Assembly (NCBI GenBank): GCA_029934695.1
Contig: JAOZLU010000487.1
Coordinates: forward strand, 1-5,279
Direction: 5' to 3'
Origin: Desulfobacterales bacterium
GTDB lineage: Bacteria; Desulfobacterota; Desulfobacteria; Desulfobacterales; 4be13
DNA length: 5,279 nt
In this document: positions 1 to 5,271 of the stretch, one piece after another
Layout of the letters: every line of letters begins with the position of its first letter
How positions within the stretch are numbered: the stretch's first letter is position 1
Notes under the pieces: generated by a model
Seen by the model: only the letters and a program-made list of their open reading frames with translations
The model's database searches: none
What the model was told of the DNA's origin: nothing
Made by a program: the position numbers and the translations under genes

Positions 1-42
1 TGTTTGATGTTCGGTGTTTGATGTTTGATGTTTGATGTTTGA
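1..42. repeat. TGTTTGA heptanucleotide tandem array
   Basis: Six consecutive 7-bp units fill this stretch. Units 1 and 3-6 are exactly TGTTTGA, and unit 2 (8-14) is the variant TGTTCGG. The array probably continues beyond the left edge. Short heptamer arrays between genes are known from cyanobacteria and some other repeat-rich bacteria and usually vary in copy number by slippage. No gene next to it in the window appears to be controlled by it. Confidence 0.9.
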
Positions 43-178
43 ACTTTTACTTCTCAACTCTTTTGCGTTTCCCACCTGGGGCATAAAAAGTATGAGAAAC
101 ATCATCGGCAGACACAAAAGGATTGCTCCTGTCTGATTCCAAAAGTGCTTTTTCATAAATCTTCCTTTATATATGGAG

Positions 179-234
179 GGTTTTAGGTTTTAGGAATCAA
201 TAATTTTTTTTCTTAAAACTTAAAACCTAAAACC
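179..234. repeat. 14-bp perfect inverted repeat built of TTTTAGG units
   Basis: The left arm GGTTTTAGGTTTTA (179-192) is perfectly complementary to the right arm TAAAACCTAAAACC (221-234), with a 28-nt A+T-rich loop containing a run of T. Each arm is two units of a 7-bp repeat (TTTTAGG or its complement), so it may come from facing heptamer arrays rather than from selection for a hairpin. A role as transcription terminator is possible but there is no adjacent gene to serve. Confidence 0.8.
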
Positions 235-264
235 TATTTACTCTGCTCATTCTGAGTGACTGTC

Positions 265-281
265 TGAGGCTTTTTGCCTCA
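265..281. other. Short hairpin TGAGGC-TTTTT-GCCTCA
   Basis: A 6-bp perfect stem with a 5-nt loop. No T tract follows on either strand and no gene ends beside it, so a terminator call is not supported. Confidence 0.4.
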
Positions 282-438
282 AATTTCCTCAGCGGGAGAC
301 GTATCATAAATTTTTGCATATCTTCAATGCTGTCTTTCAGGTATTTTGCTCCTCTCATTTAATCACCTATCTTTAGCATATAGCATCTGACCTTTCAATC
401 CCAAATATGACACTTGATGATCAATTTTTTTCTGGCTG

Positions 439-494
439 ACTGAATTTATTGATAATTTTTCAAACAGGGTTTTTGCCTGATCAATAAATTCAGT
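439..494. repeat. 15-bp perfect inverted repeat with nested small stem
   Basis: The arm ACTGAATTTATTGAT (439-453) is perfectly complementary to ATCAATAAATTCAGT (480-494). Within the 26-nt loop, CAGG (465-468) can pair with CCTG (476-479), giving a small nested stem next to the main one. It lies just before a perfect palindrome (501-514) and a possible GTG start at 530, so it could be a regulatory hairpin, a terminator, or the remains of a small mobile element. Confidence 0.85.
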
Positions 495-500
495 GTGTTA

Positions 501-514
501 AGATTTTAAAATCT
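501..514. promoter_or_regulatory. Perfect 14-bp palindrome AGATTTTAAAATCT
   Basis: A perfect 7+7 palindrome, sitting 15 bp before a possible GTG start at 530 and followed directly by GAAAGGA (515-521), which resembles a ribosome binding site. The shape would suit a dimeric repressor site. That role is inferred only from symmetry and position; in A+T-rich DNA such palindromes can also arise by chance. Confidence 0.4.
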
Positions 515-529
515 GAAAGGACGAATAAA

Positions 530-673
530 GTGGCAGTTTTATATGCGAAAATGACGGGTTAAGAACTGAAAACGGGATTTTCGGAGCGGTCTTATTCTTT
601 GCTCGGCATAAATCGGACCTTTGTGAAAGAGAACCTCGTTGTCTCTGATTATATCCAGGCAGCCACAAGTTGA
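530..673 (+). pseudogene. Possible coding relic interrupted by an in-frame TAA
   Basis: A GTG at 530, preceded by GAAAGGA at 515-521, opens a frame that stops after ten residues at TAA (560-562). It then stays open in the same frame for 36 more codons to TGA (671-673). The second part, which includes the residues SYSLLGINRTFVKENL, reads more like protein than the surrounding DNA, and the LLGINR stretch faintly recalls a helix-turn-helix segment. It could be the front end of a decayed gene or chance. No family is recognised. Confidence 0.2.
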
Positions 674-698
674 CAATTTATCACCCGGCTCATTTAAA

Positions 699-768
699 TT
701 CAGGCGATATGCATATTATTTTATATCCTGTTATGGTATCAAATTATGATGTTATGCATATACCTGAA
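699..768. repeat. Two-part inverted repeat just beyond the orphan gene
   Basis: TTCAGG (699-704) pairs with CCTGAA (763-768), and ATATGCATA (707-715) pairs with TATGCATAT (753-761). The arms are separated by a small internal bulge (CG against A), giving 15 bp in all with a 37-nt loop. It begins about 30 bp past the stop codon of the orphan gene, so it may mark the 3' end of that transcript. It lacks the G+C-rich stem and T tract of a standard intrinsic terminator. Confidence 0.65.
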
Positions 769-798
769 ATTGCAACCCCTTTTGCGCTCCTGAAAGCA

Positions 799-1506
799 TC
801 AGTCATAATGAATCCAATAAGGCTTATGATAACCCATTCTGTTTATCTTAAAACTGATTCCTGAATCATGTAATGCCATAAGCGTCTGAATAGTTGCGTG
901 TAATTGCTGAGCTGTCTCCTGAATTTTGTTGTGAGGAATATCAATATCCAAATGCTTATTATCCGCCAGACGAATAACCAGTGTGATTTTTGTGGCATAT
1001 TCTTTAATATGAAAGTAAAATTTGTCTTCTTTTGCGATTTGGTGAATTTTGCCAATAACCGCTTTATGTTTCAGTGCCTGAATTTTTCGTTTTTTAAGTC
1101 CTTCCCGTTCTCTTTTCAAATAATTTTTCTCAACTCTGCTGTATTCCAGTTTCATCTTGTCGGTAAGCGTATAAATCTGCTCAAGATGATAAATTGGGGA
1201 GCTGTGCCGATAGCCGGCTTCTATGATCAATTCATTCTGATCATTAAACAGCAGATAAAATTTCGTGTCACGGTAATATTTTGATGAGGAAAGAATTTTA
1301 AAATAGCAAATCTCTTCAGAGTCGGTTTTCGAATATCTGTAACTTGGTGACAGTTGCAACAGTTTGACATCCGTCATCGTACTCAATTTCTGTCTGAGCA
1401 TTGAAATAAATGCTTTCCGTTCCTGCCGATATTCAAGTATGGGTGTATCGCCTTTGAATTGCTCACGCAATATTTTTTCGATTGTGCTGTCGTGCAAATT
1501 GTTCAT
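799..1506 (-). CDS. Orphan hypothetical protein, 235 residues
   Basis: The protein belongs to no family I recognise. It is soluble, basic and rich in Lys, Tyr and Ile, with no signal peptide or membrane segment and one cysteine (C67). Residues 66-100 look beta-rich (with CYFKIL, FYLLFN and LIIEAGY). Residues 117-150 are a highly charged, probably helical linker (with KREREGLKKRK), and 160-235 look alpha/beta, ending in KPYWIHYD. The ATG at 1506 is supported by a purine-rich GGGAGGGGAAG sequence upstream (1516-1526) and by a strong promoter at 1561-1589. Base composition is visibly more A+T rich than the kinase and DUF29 genes, which suggests separate acquisition. It lies 336 bp beyond the nuclease gene and probably has its own transcript. 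I would not assign a function. Confidence 0.85.
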   Translation of the reverse strand: MNNLHDSTIEKILREQFKGDTPILEYRQERKAFISMLRQKLSTMTDVKLLQLSPSYRYSKTDSEEICYFKILSSSKYYRDTKFYLLFNDQNELIIEAGYRHSSPIYHLEQIYTLTDKMKLEYSRVEKNYLKREREGLKKRKIQALKHKAVIGKIHQIAKEDKFYFHIKEYATKITLVIRLADNKHLDIDIPHNKIQETAQQLHATIQTLMALHDSGISFKINRMGYHKPYWIHYD

Positions 1507-1560
1507 TTTTCTATACTTCCCCTCCCTTTGTGTTCCGCTGTGTCACCTGATTATCTGACT

Positions 1561-1589
1561 ATGATAAGTCTTTTTCAAACTCTTGTCAA
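1561..1589 (-). promoter_or_regulatory. Near-consensus sigma-70-type promoter for the orphan gene
   Basis: On the minus strand a perfect -35 box TTGACA (1589-1584) is followed, after exactly 17 bp, by the -10 box TATCAT (1566-1561), one base from the TATAAT consensus. Transcription would start near 1554, leaving a leader of about 48 nt before the ATG at 1506. This is the only clear promoter in the window and implies that the orphan gene is expressed independently of the nuclease gene upstream. Confidence 0.75.
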
Positions 1590-1660
1590 GCACTCTTCAA
1601 AAAATCAGAATTAATCTGGAAATGCCTGAATACAGTCCGTGCAGATAAGAAAGGATTTTC

Positions 1661-1780
1661 TGTCCCGTGGGGCGACTGAGAACAGGCCGGCAATTCATCA
1701 TGTCATCTACACGGATCAGGGATAAGAAAGGATTGTCCCGTGGGGCGACTGAGAATAGCCCGGCAATTCATTGCCGGGGA
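1661..1780 (+). repeat. Composite palindromic repeat, copy A (downstream of nuclease)
   Basis: Two related units lie in tandem. The long unit (1661-1733) starts with TGTCCCGT, has a broken palindrome ending in CAATTCATCATG, and continues with the linker TCTACACGGATCAGGGATAA. The short unit (1734-1780) starts with TGTCCCGT and ends in the perfect inverted repeat CCCGGCAATTCATTGCCGGG (1759-1778). The same two-unit order recurs at 2974-3099. These are REP-like dispersed intergenic repeats, with no coding capacity of their own that I can support. Confidence 0.85.
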
Positions 1781-1842
1781 CAAATACCATCCAATTTTTG
1801 TCCCTAAAGCCTGCCGGAAAAGAGCCGGGTTTCCTTACTCGT

Positions 1843-2883
1843 TCATTTTTCATTGCCATTCAGTTCCGCCTCAATTTCCTCGATACTTGGCAAAGAAGAT
1901 TTGAATTCATCCGGCAGATTTTTTGTGATTATATATTCGCTCACCCCGATTGGCTTGCGAATATCCCTGAGAGCATATTCCACCACTGTGTCATTTTTCG
2001 ATTTGCAGATGAGAATGCCGAGAGTGGCATTGTCCTGCTCTGATTTTAAAATTCCGTCCACGGCCGACACATAAAAATTGAGCTTGCCTGCAAATTCCGG
2101 TTTGAATTTTACTGATTTCAGTTCAATCACCACATAGCAATGCAGCTTTACATGATAAAACAGCAGATCAATAAAAAACTCATCACCGCCCACCTCCAGT
2201 CTGTATTGCTGCCCGATGTAGGAAAACCCGGCTCCGAGTTCCAGCAGAAATTTTGTGACATGCTTTACCAGGGCATTTTCCAGCTCTTTTTCGTCATGTT
2301 TTTCTGTCAGTGTCAGAAAATCAAAATTATAGGGGTCTTTCAGTGTTTCCCTTGCCAAATCCGACTGGGGCGATGGCAAGGTTGCCTTAAAATTGGTTAT
2401 GGCCTGACCCGCCCGCCTGAACAGATCACTTTCAATCTGATGAATCAGGACGGATCTTGCCCAACTGTTCTGAATGGTTTTCTGAACATAGAACAAAGCC
2501 TCGTCCAAATTTTTGCACTTGGAAACGATGGCAATATTATGTCCCCAGGGAATTTGTGTCAATTGGTCAACAGCCTGTTGGCTTTTTTCGATTTTTTGTG
2601 AATAAAACAGATACCACTGCCTGACATACTTCAGGTTGGTTAAAGAAAATCCTTTCATATCAGGAAATTCTGATGACAGGTCCATACTGAGCTGCTTTAA
2701 AAAGCCGGCTCCCCAATTGGCATTCTTCTGTCTGTCCACAATATCCTGCCCCAGGTTCCAATAAAACTGCAACAGCTCAGAATTGATTCTGACAGCCGCT
2801 TTTATCTGAACCCGCCGAATGTTGTTTTTCAGCTCTTTTAACCAGGCAGAATAATCTTTATTTTTTGTCAAGGGTTGATTCAT
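1843..2883 (-). CDS. DUF1016/YhcG-type PDDEXK nuclease family protein
   Basis: This 346-residue protein matches the DUF1016 (YhcG-like) family at its usual length. The N-terminal helical domain (about 10-95) contains VRINSELLQFYWNLG and SLTNLKYVRQWYLFY, both typical of the family. The C-terminal PDDEXK nuclease-like domain (about 180-346) shows the likely catalytic set E202, D239 (in FFIDLLFYH), and E254 and K256 (in VIELK). The family signatures AGKLNFYVSAVD and RDIRKPIGVSEY and the tail SLPSIEEIEAEL follow. The nuclease site appears intact, so activity on DNA is plausible but its substrate is not known from sequence. Members are often found in accessory and defence-type neighbourhoods. The ATG at 2883 is chosen because GGAGGTGA lies 7 nt upstream; a further 69 in-frame codons reaching to 3090 are translated palindromic repeats, not family sequence. 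The gene is bracketed by direct repeats (1661-1780 and 2974-3099), suggesting it can be gained or lost as a unit. Confidence 0.95.
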   Translation of the reverse strand: MNQPLTKNKDYSAWLKELKNNIRRVQIKAAVRINSELLQFYWNLGQDIVDRQKNANWGAGFLKQLSMDLSSEFPDMKGFSLTNLKYVRQWYLFYSQKIEKSQQAVDQLTQIPWGHNIAIVSKCKNLDEALFYVQKTIQNSWARSVLIHQIESDLFRRAGQAITNFKATLPSPQSDLARETLKDPYNFDFLTLTEKHDEKELENALVKHVTKFLLELGAGFSYIGQQYRLEVGGDEFFIDLLFYHVKLHCYVVIELKSVKFKPEFAGKLNFYVSAVDGILKSEQDNATLGILICKSKNDTVVEYALRDIRKPIGVSEYIITKNLPDEFKSSLPSIEEIEAELNGNEK

Positions 2884-2890
2884 ACGAGGT

Positions 2891-2898
2891 TCACCTCC
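2891..2898 (-). promoter_or_regulatory. Strong ribosome binding site fixing the nuclease start
   Basis: GGAGGTGA on the minus strand ends 7 nt before the ATG at 2883. It decides the start against the longer open frame that reaches 3090. Its GAGGT core is followed by ACCTC (GAGGTGAACCTC), so weak self-pairing is conceivable, but the 2-nt loop makes a stable hairpin there unlikely. Confidence 0.85.
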
Positions 2899-2904
2899 AA
2901 TTTT

Positions 2905-2952
2905 TGTCCCGTAGGGACAACTGGGAATAGCCTGGCAATTCATTGCCGGGGA
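2905..2952 (+). repeat. Single short palindromic unit in the nuclease leader
   Basis: This is the best-preserved unit at its left end: TGTCCCGTAGGGACA (2905-2919) is a perfect 6-bp stem with a 3-nt loop. A second inverted repeat follows (2931-2950, CCTGGCAAT facing ATTGCCGGG, with one G-T pair or mismatch). It sits only 6 bp upstream of the nuclease ribosome binding site, so both hairpins may fold in that messenger's leader. Confidence 0.8.
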
Positions 2953-2973
2953 CTGATTCCAAAAATTATTTTT

Positions 2974-3099
2974 TGTCTCGCAGGGATAACTGAGAATAGC
3001 CCGGCGATTCATCATGTCATCTACACGGATTAGGGATAAAAAAGGATTTTCTGTCCTGTAAGAACAACCGAAAATAGCCCGGCAATTCATTGCCGGGGA
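2974..3099 (+). repeat. Composite palindromic repeat, copy B (upstream of nuclease)
   Basis: The long unit comes first (2974-3051; starts TGTCTCGCAGGGATA and contains ATTCATCATGTCATCTACAC). The short unit follows (3052-3099), with the perfect inverted repeat CCCGGCAATTCATTGCCGGG at 3078-3097. Order and orientation are the same as in copy A (1661-1780). The two copies differ by scattered substitutions and about 6 bp of length, mainly TTTC added before the second TGTCC. The hairpin also lies about 45 bp beyond the DUF29 stop codon and could mildly attenuate read-through. Confidence 0.85.
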
Positions 3100-3143
3100 A
3101 AATATTACTCTATCTTTCCCCTCATCCCTGGGTTCACAGATAT

Positions 3144-3614
3144 TCAGTGTAACTTCTTCATGTCCTTCGTGCGCCTCTTCGGGGCCTGCTGTGCCTTCAG
3201 TATTAATTCCAGGGCCTCCTTTTTTATCTGCGACTCATCCACCTTCCGGGCAAGCCCGGCTTCGTCAAAAGCGCCTCCGAAGGCTTCGAGCGAGGCATAT
3301 TTCAGAGACGGATGGTAACTTTCCTCCACAGATTCTCTCAGTTCGCTTTCAGTCAGATAGTGACCTCCGGCCTTCCTTCTTTTGTTTGTCTTTTCAATCT
3401 GACGCAATGAATTATGTATGGAGGCTTCCCATGATCGGGTCGTCCTTTTTTCCGCATGTCGTTTGATGAGATGGATAAGCAGAGCATCCACAAAGCTTTC
3501 AATCTTGTTGATTTTGTCCTCTCTGCTCATTTCCTCCATTTCCCCCAGAAGAACCAGTGCATCCGCATAACGGCCTCCCTCAATATAAGTTCTCAGTTCA
3601 AACAACTCTTCCAT
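3144..3614 (-). CDS. DUF29-family protein, 156 residues
   Basis: The protein shows the core pattern of the DUF29 family, which is helical, of unknown function and common in cyanobacteria and other repeat-rich bacteria. The core runs through DKINKIESFVDALLIHLIKR (33-52), then RTTRSWEASIHNSLRQIEK (57-75), then NKRRKAGGHYLTESELRES (77-95) and a final helix with EESYHPSLKYASLEAF. It has no signal peptide or membrane segment. The tail (145-156) is strongly basic (KRRTKDMKK), which could favour contact with nucleic acid or an acidic partner; this is inference. The ATG at 3614 is supported by AAGGATAAGG just upstream (3619-3628). It lies between the kinase (224 bp) and the nuclease (260 bp) on the same strand, and no own promoter is clear. 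The alternative is a DUF29-like relative outside the formal family. Confidence 0.85.
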   Translation of the reverse strand: MEELFELRTYIEGGRYADALVLLGEMEEMSREDKINKIESFVDALLIHLIKRHAEKRTTRSWEASIHNSLRQIEKTNKRRKAGGHYLTESELRESVEESYHPSLKYASLEAFGGAFDEAGLARKVDESQIKKEALELILKAQQAPKRRTKDMKKLH

Positions 3615-3838
3615 TTTACCTTATCCTTAACCTGAATTTTGAGGATTTCATAAATCCGGTCTCTTTTCAAGATCATTCATGTCCGTTTCACGGGGGATGT
3701 TCCTCCGCCCATGCGACTGCCGAGTCAGAACTGTCCGAGACATCGGAATGATGTTACAGACAATCCTGTATTCACCCTTAATTTTTGTTAATAACATAAT
3801 CGGAGCATCGGTTGCAGCCTCCCCCGCATCCTAAAACT
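3615..3838. other. Intergenic region between kinase and DUF29 genes
   Basis: No supported gene, promoter or terminator is seen. A 31-codon frame on the minus strand (3743-3648) has no ribosome binding site. A second minus-strand frame reads SDSSDSAVAWAEEHPP and then stops at about 3690; it looks mildly protein-like but has no start codon. Either could be a relic of a lost gene. Confidence 0.5.
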
Positions 3839-5161
3839 TTACAAGCGAATTTCCCCTCTTGTCCTGCCAAAATTGATTGCGGTTCCTTTCGCCATTGTGA
3901 CGCTCTGGCCCGATTCCACGTCTTTGATTGAGTTGTCTTTTGCGGTGACGACCCATTTTTCGCCGGACAGATTTCGGAGTCCCCATATCTTCGGATTTTT
4001 CGGATGCTGACTGACCTCGGCAACGGGTTTTGAAAAATCGTAAGTTTTTTGCGGATCAATGTGATGCGGAAAAAGCCGGGTGTCGTGATTCAGCATGATG
4101 ATATTTTTCTCAATGCGGATACGCGGCGGAGTCCTGATCTGTTTCTGGCATGACCAGCAGGGATTCAGTCTGCCCGAGGTTTTCAGGAGTCCGGCATCAT
4201 AAAAATTTTCCGCTCCGCAGTTTCCGCAATAGATGACTGAGTCCCGCAGGCGAATCATCTCGGCCCGCCATTCACTCTCCCGCACCCTGCCATGTTCGGG
4301 GTCTCTGATGCCGTCTGTGAATGCCTTTGTAAAGATATCCCGCAAAGACTGGGGATAAATCTGCCAATAAAGCAGAGCATTGTCATGGTGTCCCAAAACA
4401 GGACGGTTGGTGTCATCATCCGGGTCAAAGATGAAAACTGGTTCGGTGCCGTAAAGCCTGTTCATGGCCGGCAGATCAAAGCATTTTATTTCGGATTCCT
4501 TTCTGCCTTCCAACGGGTGATGCACCATGAGCATATAAAAGAGCAGCACGGAGAGTGAGAACAGATCAGTCCGGGTTCCCGGGCTGGCTTCGCCGCGTAC
4601 AACTTCGGGGGCCATGAACCGGGGCGTACCGAGGATTCCGCCTTCTGCCTCACCGTCAATGGTCACATTGTCGTTGTCGCAGATGAGGATTTCGCCGGTG
4701 TCCGGGTCAAAGAAGACATTGCCAAAGGAGATATCCCGGTAACACAGTCCTTTGGCGTGAAGTTGCAGGAAGCTGTGAGACAGTTCCAGTCCTGCGGTTA
4801 TCAGGGCACGGAAGGAGGGTTCGATGCGGCGTTTCATCAGGTCAACAATGCCTTTGTACCGAGGCTCCCGGAGAGGCATGACATAGCCAAAGGTGCCTTT
4901 CATGTCGTCTGAAACGGCTGTTTCAAAGGGCCAGAGAAATTTCTCATTGGGTGCGCCTTTGCTGATGAGATTTTCTATGGCGGATTTCTGCTCAGGTGTG
5001 GCCTGCTGGCGGAAATACCATTTTAAGGCCACGGGTTTGCCGTTCATGTCTGCCTCATAGACTTCGCCCTGTCCGCCGCCTCCGAGGAACTGCCTGACTT
5101 GGCAGAGCATGTCTGCAGATTCTAATCGGACTTGCTGGCCGGGTTTTAGGAGTTGGTTCAT
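3839..5161 (-). CDS. TerY-P-type serine/threonine kinase with zinc ribbon
   Basis: This 440-residue cytoplasmic protein has a eukaryote-like kinase domain (about 15-300). Visible are the glycine loop GGGGQG (27-32), lysine K47 in VALKWY, catalytic D143 and N148 in YRDISFGNVFF, D162 in the DFG position (CDNDNV), APE (184-186) and helix-F D199. The motifs are unusual: Tyr replaces His of HRD, Ser145 stands where Lys is usual, and DND replaces DFG. These variants fit the kinases of TerY-P triads (vWA protein, PP2C phosphatase and kinase), so activity is still expected. A four-cysteine zinc ribbon follows (C312, C315, C335, C338), then a C-terminal region (about 345-440) with WGLRNLS and INFGRTRGEIRL that resembles a degenerate FHA-like fold. 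There are no membrane segments. Start: ATG 5161 with GAAAGGG 8 nt upstream. The partner genes would lie beyond the right edge. The gene's first 48 bp are duplicated upstream. Confidence 0.93.
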   Translation of the reverse strand: MNQLLKPGQQVRLESADMLCQVRQFLGGGGQGEVYEADMNGKPVALKWYFRQQATPEQKSAIENLISKGAPNEKFLWPFETAVSDDMKGTFGYVMPLREPRYKGIVDLMKRRIEPSFRALITAGLELSHSFLQLHAKGLCYRDISFGNVFFDPDTGEILICDNDNVTIDGEAEGGILGTPRFMAPEVVRGEASPGTRTDLFSLSVLLFYMLMVHHPLEGRKESEIKCFDLPAMNRLYGTEPVFIFDPDDDTNRPVLGHHDNALLYWQIYPQSLRDIFTKAFTDGIRDPEHGRVRESEWRAEMIRLRDSVIYCGNCGAENFYDAGLLKTSGRLNPCWSCQKQIRTPPRIRIEKNIIMLNHDTRLFPHHIDPQKTYDFSKPVAEVSQHPKNPKIWGLRNLSGEKWVVTAKDNSIKDVESGQSVTMAKGTAINFGRTRGEIRL

Positions 5162-5271
5162 TCTTTTTTCCCTTTCTTATCTCTATTCCTTTTTGCAGAT
5201 TCTAATCGGACTTGCTGTCCGGGTTTTAGGAGTTGGTTCATTCTTTTTTCCCTTTCTTATCTCTTTTCCTT
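5114..5271. repeat. 80-bp-period tandem duplication of the kinase gene start
   Basis: Positions 5114-5191 and 5194-5271 are direct repeats of 78 bp with two differences (5138 G against 5218 T, and 5185 A against 5265 T). Each copy carries the first 16 codons of the kinase, its ATG and its ribosome binding site. The 80-bp offset is not a multiple of three, so the upstream copy cannot be read in frame into the kinase. Near-identity suggests a recent event; an assembly error is less likely given the two differences. Confidence 0.95.
5158..5241 (-). CDS. 27-codon upstream reading frame copying the kinase N-terminus
   Basis: The duplicated ATG at 5241, with its own copied GAAAGGG ribosome binding site, opens a frame reading MNQLLKPGQQVRLESA, identical to the first 16 residues of the kinase. 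It then continues into the copied leader, now translated as a basic tail (KRNRDKKGKKE). It stops at TGA (5160-5158), overlapping the kinase ATG in the sequence ATGA. This overlap is the usual arrangement for translational coupling, so the leader frame could feed ribosomes to the kinase or, if efficient, compete with it. Whether the peptide is made or does anything is unknown; it may be only a by-product of the duplication. Confidence 0.4.
   Translation of the reverse strand: MNQLLKPGQQVRLESAKRNRDKKGKKE

Larger units (their letters stand above)
1..798. other. A+T-rich gene-poor stretch with several inverted repeats
   Basis: No convincing intact gene is visible on either strand. The stretch is clearly richer in A and T than the genes at the right of the window. 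It contains the heptamer array, inverted repeats at 179-234, 439-494 and 699-768, a perfect palindrome at 501-514 and a possible coding relic at 530-673. An open frame at about 670-864 on the plus strand starts with TTG, has no ribosome binding site and runs into the orphan gene on the other strand, so it is not counted as a gene. Confidence 0.7.
1507..1842. other. Intergenic region between nuclease and orphan genes
   Basis: This 336-bp stretch holds the orphan gene's promoter, one copy of the composite palindromic repeat (1661-1780) and, just past the nuclease stop codon, a degenerate sequence with two CCGG blocks (around 1814-1829). The last could be a decayed repeat unit or a weak hairpin. 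No gene is seen. Confidence 0.7.

Noticed and set aside
670..864. Plus-strand open frame of 64 codons
   Set aside because: It starts with TTG, has no ribosome binding site, crosses an inverted repeat and overlaps the 3' end of the orphan gene on the other strand.
904..1284. Plus-strand open frame of 126 codons inside the orphan gene
   Set aside because: It is antisense to the orphan gene; its Phe- and Asn-rich composition is what results from reading Lys-, Glu- and Ile-rich codons backwards. It has no ribosome binding site.
2140..2601. Plus-strand open frame of 153 codons inside the nuclease gene
   Set aside because: It is antisense to a gene with clear DUF1016 family motifs and shows no recognisable domain itself.
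3078..3097. Intrinsic terminator for the DUF29 gene
   Set aside because: The stem is strong and lies beyond the stop codon, but on the minus strand it is followed by CTATTTTCGG rather than a T tract, and the same hairpin occurs elsewhere as part of a dispersed repeat.
1661..3099. CRISPR-like array from the repeated units
   Set aside because: Units vary in length and sequence, are separated by a whole gene, and have no regular spacers; they are dispersed palindromic repeats.
3648..3743. 31-codon minus-strand frame between kinase and DUF29
   Set aside because: It has no ribosome binding site and no recognisable motif, and a competing frame in the same DNA looks equally protein-like.
3778..4059. 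Minus-strand frame with a CGGGCNRC cysteine cluster
   Set aside because: It lies mostly in another frame of the kinase C-terminal region and has no ribosome binding site of its own; the cysteines come from G+C-rich intergenic DNA.
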